This document shows positions 1-9,760 of a stretch of DNA of 64,000 nucleotides, piece by piece; the stretch's first letter is position 1, and every line of letters begins with the position of its first letter. The DNA is taken from contig NZ_JARBUY010000001.1 of assembly GCF_028882255.1 (NCBI RefSeq), positions 836,344 to 900,343 of the forward strand, written 5' to 3'. The stretch is from Maribacter polysaccharolyticus. GTDB taxonomy: Bacteria > Bacteroidota > Bacteroidia > Flavobacteriales > Flavobacteriaceae. The position numbers and the translations under genes were made by a program. A model generated the notes under the pieces. It made no database searches, was not told the origin of the DNA, and saw nothing but the letters and a program-made list of their open reading frames with translations.

Positions 1-29
1 GATTTTTAATATGGAAATAAGACTGATTA

Positions 30-83
30 GGTCTCGACTGCGCTCGACCTGACAAACCTCGACTGCGCTCGACCTGATAAACC
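30..83. repeat. Two-unit copy of the GC-rich 25-bp repeat
   Basis: Two tandem units built on the core GGTCTCGACTGCGCTCGACC (first unit at 30-49), followed by the same linker bases as in the large repeat island at 10182-12147. It lies just downstream of the minus-strand gene ending at 149. The 81-bp spacer of the large island is not recognisable next to it. It shows that the family is dispersed and not confined to one locus. Confidence 0.85.
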
Positions 84-148
84 TTGCCCTCTTTTGGATT
101 ATAATCGGTAACATTTGAGCCCTAAAAACCTCATGTGCCATACTGGCC

Positions 149-1165
149 TTATTTTGTAAAATTATGATGTTGTGTAGCCGTAAAGTAGTCCCGGAATATT
201 TGGTTCAAAGGATGGTTATCCCTGCTGGCATTTACACCTAAGAAAGGAAATATCCCAATAATATGCCTTGATAACGTCTTTATTGATTCGGAAGCTATAT
301 GATGTACTTCCTGAATGATTCGGTCATCCAGGGACTTATGGGTCAAAATACCGTTTTCCACTTGTTCTGCATACCTGAAAATTTTAAGATCGCCATCTTT
401 GATCGTATGTTCCAGATCATCCAAAAGCCCTTTATCGATACTGCGGAAAGCCTCTTCATATAAATGTTGGGCCATTCCAATATAATTTATCCAAAGCGTT
501 AAATCGGCAAAAACGGAAAATGGGATTTTAAATATGGGATCGGGAAGATGGTGATCATTATACAAAAAACCGTTGCTTTTATGAACCAGCACATCATTCA
601 CCTCAAAGGAAAAGGTAGCCGTGGCCTTTAATCCCATGGTATTCCAATCTTCGATAATACGTACTTTTTCCTTCGAAATAACAAATGACAGTACTTTTGG
701 TGACCCATCCCCGTTTCTTACTACATTCCCATTTTCACGTAGTTCCGCATTCAAGGTGAAATGTGTAAGATAAGGTGCCCCTGTGGCATACCGCCACTTG
801 CCAGAGATCTTATAATGATCATCTACTAATTCGGCGGTACCCAAAACACCCCCACTTCCCCCAAAACAAACGGTTTCCCCGGAATCGATAAAAATTTCCT
901 GAGCTTTATCTTGCTGTAGGTTTCCGATAAAATAGTTGGCCCCACTGCACAAAGTAACCGTCCACCCCAAGCTTCCATCGATCCTGGCCAATTCCTTCAA
1001 TTTGGCCAAACCGCCGGTGAGGGGCAACCCCAATCCCCCATAAGTTTCAGGGACCCATAAATTCCATAGGTTTTCTTCCTGAATCCAATTTAATACCTCA
1101 GTAGGAAAGACTTCCGCCCCTGTACACTGCCTTCTAAGCTCCTGCTGTTTCCCTGTTTGTATCAT
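149..1165 (-). CDS. Acyl-CoA dehydrogenase-like flavoprotein
   Basis: A 338-residue protein with the acyl-CoA dehydrogenase fold signature: an N-terminal helical stretch ending in VPETYGGLGLP (about residues 38-48), a middle beta-domain with SGKWRYATGAP, and WNTMGLKATAT (about 173-183), which matches the GMRxTxS-type segment of the family. It is shorter than the usual 380-400 residues, and I do not see a clear catalytic glutamate, so it may belong to the acyl-CoA dehydrogenase type-2/flavin monooxygenase branch. The substrate is unknown. Its ATG lies inside the 3' end of the upstream transporter gene (about 30 bp overlap), so the two are probably co-transcribed and both under the TPP riboswitch at 1811-1897. 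That would suggest a thiamine-linked role, but this is inference. Confidence 0.75.
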   Translation of the reverse strand: MIQTGKQQELRRQCTGAEVFPTEVLNWIQEENLWNLWVPETYGGLGLPLTGGLAKLKELARIDGSLGWTVTLCSGANYFIGNLQQDKAQEIFIDSGETVCFGGSGGVLGTAELVDDHYKISGKWRYATGAPYLTHFTLNAELRENGNVVRNGDGSPKVLSFVISKEKVRIIEDWNTMGLKATATFSFEVNDVLVHKSNGFLYNDHHLPDPIFKIPFSVFADLTLWINYIGMAQHLYEEAFRSIDKGLLDDLEHTIKDGDLKIFRYAEQVENGILTHKSLDDRIIQEVHHIASESIKTLSRHIIGIFPFLGVNASRDNHPLNQIFRDYFTATQHHNFTK

Positions 1166-1736
1166 GCAAAAGTATTTTTCTCCATTTAAAATATCCCGAT
1201 GTCCCCATAATAAACAAGAAAACCGTCAACCCAACATATATGTACAGCCCTTTATAAAAGAGCAATGGTATAGCTATGCTATTGCTGATATTCAAGTAAA
1301 TCCAATTCTCCATTTTCCTTTTGGCCATAAGCCACATGCCGGCCCAAGCAAATGCGTTTACCGCGGCGTCCCAAATGGGCACATCGGAATCGGTATGAAA
1401 TTTTAGCCAATAGGCCATTATTGCGAAACAAAACAGTACAATGATTATGGCTTTTTTCCGTTCTGCCTTATTGGAATAAGAAATAGGGGATTGTTGTTTT
1501 CTGTGGCCGAATTTCCAATACAACCAACCATAGATACTCATCACTAGATAATATAGGTTAAGTAGAATATCGGCATAAAGTTGTGAACGGTAGAGTACCC
1601 AAATGCTAATTAGAATGGCAACGATCCCAAATAAATAGTTGTGAACATTGTTATTCCGTGCCAAAAGCACCTGAAATACCCCCAGCAATGTTCCCAAAGC
1701 CTGCAACCACGTAAGATGTGTAAAAATAGTCTCCAT
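1134..1736 (-). CDS. pnuT: PnuC-family transporter, probable thiamine transporter PnuT
   Basis: A 200-residue integral membrane protein with about seven hydrophobic segments and the PnuC-family signatures SIYGWLYWKFG (about residues 68-78) and the aromatic-rich AFAWAGMWLMAKRKMENW (about 128-145). PnuC proteins are facilitated-diffusion carriers for vitamin precursors such as nicotinamide riboside. Members placed behind a TPP riboswitch are the PnuT thiamine transporters, and such a riboswitch lies about 75 bp upstream here. I chose the ATG at 1736 over a TTG one codon earlier. The assignment to thiamine rests on the riboswitch, not on residues in the protein itself. The downstream acyl-CoA-dehydrogenase-like gene overlaps it. 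Confidence 0.88.
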   Translation of the reverse strand: METIFTHLTWLQALGTLLGVFQVLLARNNNVHNYLFGIVAILISIWVLYRSQLYADILLNLYYLVMSIYGWLYWKFGHRKQQSPISYSNKAERKKAIIIVLFCFAIMAYWLKFHTDSDVPIWDAAVNAFAWAGMWLMAKRKMENWIYLNISNSIAIPLLFYKGLYIYVGLTVFLFIMGTSGYFKWRKILLHDTNRETAGA

Positions 1737-1810
1737 CAAATTTCCTATTGCTATTTATAAAATGGGAAGATGAAGCCAGTATCGATGGTAGAATCACCAT
1801 GTCGATTTTA

Positions 1811-1897
1811 CATCCCTACGCCGGCATTATCCGGATCAGGTCCAGAGTAAATTACTCTTGGGTATCATCTCAGCCTACCTTTATGGCAAGCACCCCT
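1811..1897 (-). promoter_or_regulatory. TPP (THI-box) riboswitch
   Basis: Read on the minus strand, the segment starts with AGGGGTGC, contains the diagnostic GGCTGAGATGATACCC block (about 1859-1874) and continues to GGACCTGATCCGGATAATGCC, closing with GGCGTAGGGATG that pairs with the start. These are the conserved J3-2/P3 and P4-P5 elements of the thiamine pyrophosphate aptamer. It lies immediately upstream of the PnuC-type gene, so high TPP should switch the transporter off. No separate expression-platform hairpin was identified in the short leader. Confidence 0.95.
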
Positions 1898-2063
1898 ATT
1901 CAAAAACAAAACTAAAATTATTTCCCGATCTATCGATCCAATTTGCCCATTGAAAAACCCTAAATTCAAAAAAACACCTACATAAACCCATTAAAACGGA
2001 AAACTTCTTCTTTTTCAAGATCGGATTTCTTTGGGAAATCATTGGCGCATGGATCGGTTGCGA

Positions 2064-2101
2064 AAAAACCCCTTGTGTTTAAAAAAACACAAGGGGTTTT
2101 T
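2064..2101 (-). terminator. Bidirectional intrinsic terminator
   Basis: A perfect 17-bp inverted repeat (2064-2080 with 2085-2101) with a 4-nt loop. The GC-rich core CCCCTTGTG is flanked by A and T runs on both sides, so it would terminate on either strand. It lies about 80 bp downstream of the PorP/SprF gene, whose transcript it should end, and it separates that unit from the thiamine unit. Confidence 0.88.
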
Positions 2102-2178
2102 AAAATTATTGATACGGTAGCACTTGTCCTGGACCATTTCAATGTCCCTAAACGGTAAGGACCCTTTTCCCGATCGGA

Positions 2179-3102
2179 TTACATCTTCAATTTAATGAAC
2201 ACCTCATGTGTACCGTTGGATTGTGATGCGATCTCATTATCGAACGGTGCCTCATAAGCATAGCCCATATCGATCCAATTGGCGGCATTGAAGATGAAAA
2301 GTCCCCCGATACCTTCCCGAATCCTGTACGATGGTCCTATCTCAACCCTATCATTAAAGCTAAAGGCGGCCGTAAGGTCCACTGAAAGTGGTGTAGCCTC
2401 TACATACCTGAATATTGTGGAAGGCTTGAACTTGAGGGTACCCGAAAGTTCAAAATCATAACCACCCGCCAAGTACACATGTGCCTTACTGGCGGCATAG
2501 GTGGCCCGACCGTCTTCTTGCTCCAAACGCTCGGTATTCAAGATCCTGGGTACCGACAGGGAGGTGAAAAAATGCTCCCCTTTCACTAGTGCCCCGGCAC
2601 CTATATTGGGATTGAAGCCCCCATCGATATCATTTAGACTGGGATCCGAACCGATACCGTAGGTAGTAAGTCCAGATAGGTTGGCATTGTACGAATTGGC
2701 GCCGGCCTTTATACCGAAATACAACACTGTTACCTCCGAAAGTTGTACTTTATAGGATACATCGACATTTATTGAGGTACTGTTCTCGATAAAGGTTTGG
2801 TCATTGACTATGGTGACTCCCAGTCCCAGGTTCTTGCCCATTGGGGTACCGTAAAATACACTCTGGCTTTCAGGTGCACCTTCTATATTTGCCCATTGAC
2901 TCCTTAAATTCATCCCCACTTCGGAGCCCGTACGCACCCCACGGCCCTCAATGCCCATATCGGCCCCTGCATAGGCAGGGTTCACCAAGTTCATGGTATA
3001 ACGGTAAAAGGCACGGTTGGGATCCTGCTGCCCCATTACACTGAAAAGTGTTAAAAATCCCAGTAAACATAGAACGGTTGTTTTGATCGATTTTTTTCTC
3101 AT
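2179..3102 (-). CDS. PorP/SprF family T9SS membrane protein
   Basis: A 307-residue outer-membrane beta-barrel-type protein with a signal peptide (about residues 1-23, ending SVMG-Q). It opens with the family-typical PNRAFYRYTMNLVNPAYAGA and carries alternating aromatic strands to the C-terminus. PorP/SprF proteins work with the type IX secretion system and are commonly encoded next to cargo with type B sorting domains; SprF is needed for surface delivery of the adhesin SprB. The gene lies 100 bp downstream of the giant BspA-like cargo gene, whose C-terminus is such a domain, so this is its likely dedicated partner. Longer in-frame starts up to 3246 overlap the upstream gene and lack a signal sequence directly after the Met, so I took the ATG at 3102. 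Confidence 0.9.
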   Translation of the reverse strand: MRKKSIKTTVLCLLGFLTLFSVMGQQDPNRAFYRYTMNLVNPAYAGADMGIEGRGVRTGSEVGMNLRSQWANIEGAPESQSVFYGTPMGKNLGLGVTIVNDQTFIENSTSINVDVSYKVQLSEVTVLYFGIKAGANSYNANLSGLTTYGIGSDPSLNDIDGGFNPNIGAGALVKGEHFFTSLSVPRILNTERLEQEDGRATYAASKAHVYLAGGYDFELSGTLKFKPSTIFRYVEATPLSVDLTAAFSFNDRVEIGPSYRIREGIGGLFIFNAANWIDMGYAYEAPFDNEIASQSNGTHEVFIKLKM

Positions 3103-3202
3103 GGTATATTTTTTAGTTGTTCCGAGGGGCCAGGGTGCTTTCTTTTGAACAAGCCTTGCCCCGACCTCCTTCGGTACAACGGTGTTGGTTTTTTGTTTTT
3201 TC

Positions 3203-6200
3203 TTAGTAGTTAATGAATATCCAGCCCTCCTGTGGTGCAGTACCATTGTTCAGGTCGATGATGTAATAGTAGGATCCCGTTGGTACCTTCTCACTGTTGT
3301 TCCTGTAAATGGCACTCCAGTCGTTCTGGTAACCTTTCTCCGAGAATACCTCGTGGCCCCATCGGTTAAAGACTTTTACAATGGCATTGGAATAATTTTC
3401 AATACCCTCGATATACCAGGTATCGTTGATTCCGTCACCGTTGGGGGTGAATGCCTGGGATATTTTCACCGCATTTACTTCAACCTCATCAATATCGCCT
3501 CCAGAGGTATCACCATCCGTAGACCCATCTCCGTCAACTTCTTTTTGACTATCGGAACAACCGTTGGCATCCACGGTTTCTCCGGCAGGGGTATCGGCAC
3601 ATTGATCCACATCGTTCGTAACACCGTCAGCATCGTCATCTTTCTGACTGGCCGCACAGCCTTCTTCATCTACAGCTTCATCTTCTGGGGAATCCGGGCA
3701 TTGGTCTTCGGCATCGTTTACTCCGTCGAAATCCGAATCTTTTTGACTCTCAGAGCAGCCTTCTGCATCTACCGTTTCCCCTGTTGGGGTAGCTGGACAC
3801 ATATCCATTGCATCGCTCACACCATCACCATCATCATCGGTATCGGCATTATCCCCCGTACCGTCACCATCGGTATCGGTATCCTCGTTTGCATCCAATG
3901 GGAAGGCATCTTCGGTATCCAAGGTGCCGTCATTATCGTCATCGGTGTCGGCATTGTTTCCTGTACCATCATTATCGGTGTCGGTATCTTCGTTTTCATC
4001 CAATGGGAAAGCATCTTCCGAATCCGGGGTGCCATCACCATCACTATCTTTCTGGCTATCGGAACAGCCTTCTGCATCTACCGTTTCGCCAGCTGGGGTA
4101 TCTGGACACATATCCAGGGTATCGCTGATACCATCACCATCGGTATCGGCATCTTTTTGGCTATCGGAACAACCATTGGCATCTACGGTTTCCCCAGCAG
4201 GGGTATCTGCACAGTTGTCCAAATCATCTGACACACCGTCTTCATCTGAATCAACATTGTCGCAATTTAGACCGAAATCGTCAATGGTCCAACCGTAGGT
4301 ATCGATAATTTTTTGGCGAGCAGTTGCTCCTTCACAATAACTGTTAGAAGCAATAAAGGTTACATCATTTTGCAGGGTCAAATCACTCCAACCAATTAAG
4401 ATCTTATCGTAATTGGCGGTCGAAATACCTGAAAGTCTTAACATAGAGGTCATATCGGTCACATTACTTACATTCCATTTACTTAGATCATTATTAAAAA
4501 CCAAAGCACCATCGAACATATAGTACATATTAGTAACATTGCTCACATCCCAATCGCTAATATCTTGGTTAAATGCCGATGCCCCGGCAAACATTAGAGT
4601 CATATCGGTCACACTGCTTACATTCCAATTACTTAAATCATTATTAAAAACCCTAGCCCAATAGAACATATCGTGCATACTAGTAACATTGCCCACATCC
4701 CAATCGCTAATATCTTGATTAAAAGCTGTGGCACCACTAAACATCCCCGTCATGTCAGTCACATTGCTCACATTCCACTTCCCGATATCTTGGTTAAAAG
4801 CTATGGCAAGAGCAAACATCCCCGTCATGTCAGTCACATTGTTCACATCCCAGTCCCCGATATCTTGGTTAAAATTTGAATTATAGAACATATACGACAT
4901 GTCGGTTACATTGCTCACATCCCAACCACTGATATCTTGGTTAAATGCAGTTGTATTAGAAAACATGTTGCTCATATTCGTTACCTCAGAAAGATTAGGT
5001 ACATCAACCGCATTGATTACCACATTATTGCAACTTTCAAAACTTTTTTCCATAGATTGCCATACTTGGTCTCCCCATTGCTCAACGGATAATAATTTAG
5101 CCCTATAAAAAGTAGTCAATTGAAAATGCGGAAAAACCCCGCTGATACGTACGGTATAGGTACCTGCTGTACTATATTGATGCCTGGCATAGTCGGTATA
5201 AACGGTATTATCAGTTGATCCGTCTCCCCAGTCTACCGTATAACTATAGGTATAATCTGAATTTGTAGGGATGGTTATTGATTCATTTGCAGCATCGGTT
5301 TTCCAAGTGGTAATAAAGGGTATGCTGGGGCAATCCTCACCAGCATCGGTAATCGTCCAACCATAGGTGTCGATTAAATCTTGCCGTGCTGTTGCTCCTT
5401 CACAATAGGTACTATTACCACCATGAAAATTAATGTTTGATGGTATTTGGATTTCCCCTGCAACTGTATCCAAAGTGTTCCAGCCAATTAAAGTATTATC
5501 ATAATTCTCTTGCGATAACGCGACTCCATACAACATAGCAGACATATCGGTTACATTGCTTACATCCCAACTACCTATATCTTGGTTAAATGCAGTTGAA
5601 TAAACGAACATTTCCGACATGTCGGTCACATTGCTTACATCCCAATCCCCGATATCTTGGTTAAATGCAGTTGCATTGTAAAACATATAGGACATAGTGG
5701 TTACGCTACTTACGTTCCAACTTCTGATGTCTTGATTAAAAGCTGTTGCATTATTAAACATCGATGACATATCGGTTACATTGCCTACATCCCAACTACC
5801 TATATCTTGGTTAAATGCAGTTTCATTAACGAACATTTTCGACATATTAGTCACATTGCTTACATCCCAATCACCGATATAGAAATTAAATTCTCTAGCG
5901 GAGAAGAACATCAACTCCATATTGTTCACATTACTTACATCCCAACCACTAATATCTTGGTTAAAAGACACAGCAGCATAGAACATACCTGCCATATTAC
6001 TAACTGCGGCAACATTCCAATTGCTTATATCTTGGTTAAAGGAATATGCCCTTCCGAATATATAACTCATGTCCGTAACGTTACTCACATTCCAATTACC
6101 AATATCTGAGTTGAAGTCATAAACTTCGTAGAACATAAAAGACATATCGGTAACCAAAGAAAGATCTGGTACATCGGTAGCATTGATAACAAGATTCTCA

Positions 6201-9200
6201 CATCCGTAAAATGCTCTCTCCATAGAACCCCATTGTTGGGAGCCCCATTGTTCTACGGTAAATATTTTTTTATTATCACCTGAATCTGGAAATTTTAAAT
6301 GCGGAAAATCCCCGCTGATGCTTACCGTATAGGTGCCTGCTGTTGTATAGGTATGGGTGGCATGGCCTGTATAGATTGTGTTGTCTGTTATACCATCGCC
6401 CCAATCTACTGTGTAGGCAAAGGTGCCATCACCGGTGGGTATGGTAATTTGATTGTCGTTTGATGACCCTTCATTATCCGTTTTCCAAGTGGTGATAAAA
6501 GGCAAGAAGGGGCAATCCTCTCCGTCATCGGTAATAGACCACCCATAGGTGTCAATTAAATCTTGCCGTGCTGTTGCTGCTTCACAATAATTGCTTTGTC
6601 TTGCCGTAAATACGATGCCTGTTGGTATTTGTGTTTCCCCGGCAGCTGTATCCAAAGTATTCCAGCCTATTAAGGTGTTGTCATAATTTGCCATTGACAT
6701 ACTTGTATCGTCGAAGAAATACTCCATATCCGTTACATTACTTATATCCCAACTTCCTAAATTTTGGTCGAAATTCGATGCTGCTTCGAATATGCTGTAC
6801 ATGTTACTCACATTACTCACATCCCAATTACTGATGTCTTGATTAAAAGATGATGCCCGAAAAAACATTAGATTCATATCGGTCACACTGCTCACATTCC
6901 AACTGCTGATATCTTGATTAAACGATGTGGCAAAATAGAACATATGCCCCATTTTGGTCACATTGCTAACATTCCAGTTGCTTATATCACTATTAAAAGA
7001 ACCGGCATAAGCAAACATTCTTCCCATATCTGTCACCAAAGATAAATCTGGGGTGTCTTCTGCATTAATGGTTAGGTTAGTACACCCGCTAAAGCTATAA
7101 TACATACTCAACCATGTCTGGTCTCCCCATTGTTCTACGGTAAGTATTTTTTTATTATCCCCTGAATCTGGAAATTTTAAATGCGGAAAATCCCCGCTGA
7201 TGCTTACCGTGTAGGTGCCTTCAGCTGCATAGGTATGGGTGGCATCACCCGTATATACTGCAGTATCGGTTGTCCCATCGCCCCAATCCACCGTATAGGC
7301 AAAGGTGCCATCACCGGTGGGTATGGTAATTTGATCGTCGTTTGATGACCCTTCATTATTGGTTTTCCAAGTGGTGACGAAGGCAGTTTCAGAACAATCC
7401 TTGCCCCCATCGGTAATCGTCCACCCATAGGTGTCAATTAAAGATTGTCTTGCTGATGCTCCAGCACAATAAGTGCTATTACCGCCATTGAATGTAATAT
7501 TTGGTGGTATTTGTGTTTCCCCTGCAGCGGTATCCAAAGTACTCCAGCCAATTAGGGTGTTGTCGTAATTTGCCGTGGAAAGCTGGGAGTCAGAAAACAT
7601 ATCAAACATTTCGGTTGTGTTACTTATATCCCAACTGCCTAGGTTTTGGTCAAAATTAGTTGCTAAGGCGAACATAGCACTCATATTAGTAACATTTGCT
7701 ACCTTATTTCCCCAATTTCCAATGGGTTGGTTAAATTTTCCTGCATATGCGAACATACCATACATATTAGTAACACTGCTCACATCCCAGGCACTTATGT
7801 CTTGGTTGAAATTACTTCCAAGTAAGAACATAGCACTCATATCAGTAACGTTTGCTACCTTATCTCCCCAATTTCCTATAGGTTGGTTAAAATTTTCTGC
7901 TCCTATGAACATACCATACATATTAGTAACACTGCTCACATCCCAAGAGCCAATATCCTTATTAAATGCTGTTGCGCCCAAAAACATTTCGGACATATCA
8001 GTAACATTTCCTACTTTATTGCCCCAATTTCCAATAGGTTGGTTAAAGTTTTCTGCTTCTCTAAACATAAGATTCATATTGGTAACATTACTTACATCCC
8101 AACTGCTTATGTCGCCGTTAAAAAGGGTTGCGTCAGAAAACATATTAGACATATTCGTAACACTGCTCACATCCCAAGAGTTAATATCTTGATTAAAGGA
8201 CGAAGCGATAAAAAACATCCCGTACATGTTAGTAACATTTCCTACTTTATTGCCCCAATTTCCGATCGGTTGATTAAAATTAGTTGCATTTCTAAACATT
8301 TCTTGCATATTAGTAACACTACTTACATCCCAACCACTGATATCGCCATTAAAAATAGATGCACCTTGGAACATTTTTTCCATATTTGTTACATTGCCTA
8401 CATCCCAACTGCTTATGTCGGCGTTAAAGGATCGTGCCGATCGAAATGCCGAAGACATATCTGTAACACCCGAAATATTGGGTGTATCTGTAGCATTAAT
8501 AGTTAAATTAGTACAACCGAAAAAACTAGATTTCATACTTTCCCATTCTTGCGATCCCCACTGATTAACAGTTATTATTTTTCCAATATCATAGGAGTTG
8601 TTAAAATAAATTTGTGGAAAAGCACCGGTAATAGCTACTTCATAAGTGCCAGCTACCTCATAATTGTGAGTAATATTTCCAGAGATATTGGTGTCATCTA
8701 TTATACCATCGTTTTCCCAATCTATATTGTAGCTGTAAGTATATTCACTATTTGTAGGTATCATTATTGAAGTATCGGATGAGGTTCCATAATTATCCGT
8801 TTTCCAAGTGGTGATAAAAGGTTTAGAACAATCCTTGCCCATATCGTTAAACGTCCACCTATATTGGTCCATTAATTCTTGTCTTGCCTCTTCTCCTCCG
8901 CAATACGTACTAGTGGAGGCTTCAAAACCAATATCTGTTGGTATTTTTGTTTCCCCGGCGGCGGTATCCAAAGTACTCCACCCAATTAGGGTGTCATCGT
9001 AATTGGCCGTGGAAAGTTTGGCGCCGTTAAACATACCGTACATAAGAGTAGCACTACTTATGTCCCAGCCGCCTAGATTTTGATCAAAAGCTGTTGCATG
9101 AAAAAACATAACCTGAAATTGGGATACCTTACCTACATTCCAATTACCGATATCCTGGTTAAAAGCCGCAGCCTCTTGGAACATATACCTCATATTCGTA

Positions 9201-9760
9201 ACATTGCCCACATCCCAGGAACCAATATCCTGATTGAAATTTTCTGCACCATAAAACATTGCCGACATATTGGTTACATTAGAAACATCCCAACCACTTA
9301 TGTCTCCATTAATTGCAGTTACATTATAGAACATTCCAGACATATTGGTAACCAAAGAAAGATCCGGCGCATCTGTGGCATTATATTCCAAATTATCACA
9401 GTCTTTAAAAATTTCCTCCATACTCTTCCATTGCTGGGTGCCCCATTGTTCCACAGATACCAATTCATTTTCAGACATCAACTTAATATGTGGAAAAGTA
9501 CCGGAAATGGTTACGGTAAATTCCCCGTGGTTATCATAACTATGAAATGCATCACCGGTGTACTCCGTATTATCTATAGAACCATCTCCCCAATCTACCG
9601 TATAGGCATAAGTATAATCAGAAGGACTGGTACCGATTTCTATTGACATGTCATCTTCACTCGTTTCCAAATTGAAAATAAATTCATCTTGTGCCTGTGA
9701 AATTCCGAAGCTCAATAAAGCTATAAGGAAAAGTAGGGGGTGTGTAAATTTCTTTTTCAT
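3203..9760 (-). CDS. Giant BspA-like (DUF285) surface protein with T9SS type B sorting domain
   Basis: A 2185-residue exported protein: signal peptide (1-23, ending SQAQ) and five large modules (about 24-313, 313-792, 792-1087, 1087-1483, 1483-1833). Each module begins with a PKD-like segment (DWGDG, or DWEND in module 2), continues with tandem DUF285 repeats of the type MFxxAxxFNQDIxxWDVSNVT, and closes with LIGWxxL plus an ARQxLIDxYGW cap. Thrombospondin type-3-like calcium repeats (DxDxDG runs with CPDTPAGE) follow at about 1833-2095. The last ~90 residues carry AFTPNGDGINDTW and a C-terminal beta-sandwich typical of type B T9SS cargo. It should be displayed on or released from the cell surface, probably for adhesion. 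The PorP/SprF gene directly downstream fits this. The ATG at 9760 was chosen for its signal peptide. Near-identical DNA repeats make the module count prone to change or mis-assembly. Confidence 0.92.
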   Translation of the reverse strand: MKKKFTHPLLFLIALLSFGISQAQDEFIFNLETSEDDMSIEIGTSPSDYTYAYTVDWGDGSIDNTEYTGDAFHSYDNHGEFTVTISGTFPHIKLMSENELVSVEQWGTQQWKSMEEIFKDCDNLEYNATDAPDLSLVTNMSGMFYNVTAINGDISGWDVSNVTNMSAMFYGAENFNQDIGSWDVGNVTNMRYMFQEAAAFNQDIGNWNVGKVSQFQVMFFHATAFDQNLGGWDISSATLMYGMFNGAKLSTANYDDTLIGWSTLDTAAGETKIPTDIGFEASTSTYCGGEEARQELMDQYRWTFNDMGKDCSKPFITTWKTDNYGTSSDTSIMIPTNSEYTYSYNIDWENDGIIDDTNISGNITHNYEVAGTYEVAITGAFPQIYFNNSYDIGKIITVNQWGSQEWESMKSSFFGCTNLTINATDTPNISGVTDMSSAFRSARSFNADISSWDVGNVTNMEKMFQGASIFNGDISGWDVSSVTNMQEMFRNATNFNQPIGNWGNKVGNVTNMYGMFFIASSFNQDINSWDVSSVTNMSNMFSDATLFNGDISSWDVSNVTNMNLMFREAENFNQPIGNWGNKVGNVTDMSEMFLGATAFNKDIGSWDVSSVTNMYGMFIGAENFNQPIGNWGDKVANVTDMSAMFLLGSNFNQDISAWDVSSVTNMYGMFAYAGKFNQPIGNWGNKVANVTNMSAMFALATNFDQNLGSWDISNTTEMFDMFSDSQLSTANYDNTLIGWSTLDTAAGETQIPPNITFNGGNSTYCAGASARQSLIDTYGWTITDGGKDCSETAFVTTWKTNNEGSSNDDQITIPTGDGTFAYTVDWGDGTTDTAVYTGDATHTYAAEGTYTVSISGDFPHLKFPDSGDNKKILTVEQWGDQTWLSMYYSFSGCTNLTINAEDTPDLSLVTDMGRMFAYAGSFNSDISNWNVSNVTKMGHMFYFATSFNQDISSWNVSSVTDMNLMFFRASSFNQDISNWDVSNVSNMYSIFEAASNFDQNLGSWDISNVTDMEYFFDDTSMSMANYDNTLIGWNTLDTAAGETQIPTGIVFTARQSNYCEAATARQDLIDTYGWSITDDGEDCPFLPFITTWKTDNEGSSNDNQITIPTGDGTFAYTVDWGDGITDNTIYTGHATHTYTTAGTYTVSISGDFPHLKFPDSGDNKKIFTVEQWGSQQWGSMERAFYGCENLVINATDVPDLSLVTDMSFMFYEVYDFNSDIGNWNVSNVTDMSYIFGRAYSFNQDISNWNVAAVSNMAGMFYAAVSFNQDISGWDVSNVNNMELMFFSAREFNFYIGDWDVSNVTNMSKMFVNETAFNQDIGSWDVGNVTDMSSMFNNATAFNQDIRSWNVSSVTTMSYMFYNATAFNQDIGDWDVSNVTDMSEMFVYSTAFNQDIGSWDVSNVTDMSAMLYGVALSQENYDNTLIGWNTLDTVAGEIQIPSNINFHGGNSTYCEGATARQDLIDTYGWTITDAGEDCPSIPFITTWKTDAANESITIPTNSDYTYSYTVDWGDGSTDNTVYTDYARHQYSTAGTYTVRISGVFPHFQLTTFYRAKLLSVEQWGDQVWQSMEKSFESCNNVVINAVDVPNLSEVTNMSNMFSNTTAFNQDISGWDVSNVTDMSYMFYNSNFNQDIGDWDVNNVTDMTGMFALAIAFNQDIGKWNVSNVTDMTGMFSGATAFNQDISDWDVGNVTSMHDMFYWARVFNNDLSNWNVSSVTDMTLMFAGASAFNQDISDWDVSNVTNMYYMFDGALVFNNDLSKWNVSNVTDMTSMLRLSGISTANYDKILIGWSDLTLQNDVTFIASNSYCEGATARQKIIDTYGWTIDDFGLNCDNVDSDEDGVSDDLDNCADTPAGETVDANGCSDSQKDADTDGDGISDTLDMCPDTPAGETVDAEGCSDSQKDSDGDGTPDSEDAFPLDENEDTDTDNDGTGNNADTDDDNDGTLDTEDAFPLDANEDTDTDGDGTGDNADTDDDGDGVSDAMDMCPATPTGETVDAEGCSESQKDSDFDGVNDAEDQCPDSPEDEAVDEEGCAASQKDDDADGVTNDVDQCADTPAGETVDANGCSDSQKEVDGDGSTDGDTSGGDIDEVEVNAVKISQAFTPNGDGINDTWYIEGIENYSNAIVKVFNRWGHEVFSEKGYQNDWSAIYRNNSEKVPTGSYYYIIDLNNGTAPQEGWIFINY

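Noticed and set aside
3182-9646. Long plus-strand open frames opposite the giant surface protein
   Set aside because: They are antisense shadows of the DUF285 and Asp-rich repeats and have no independent start context or recognisable domain.
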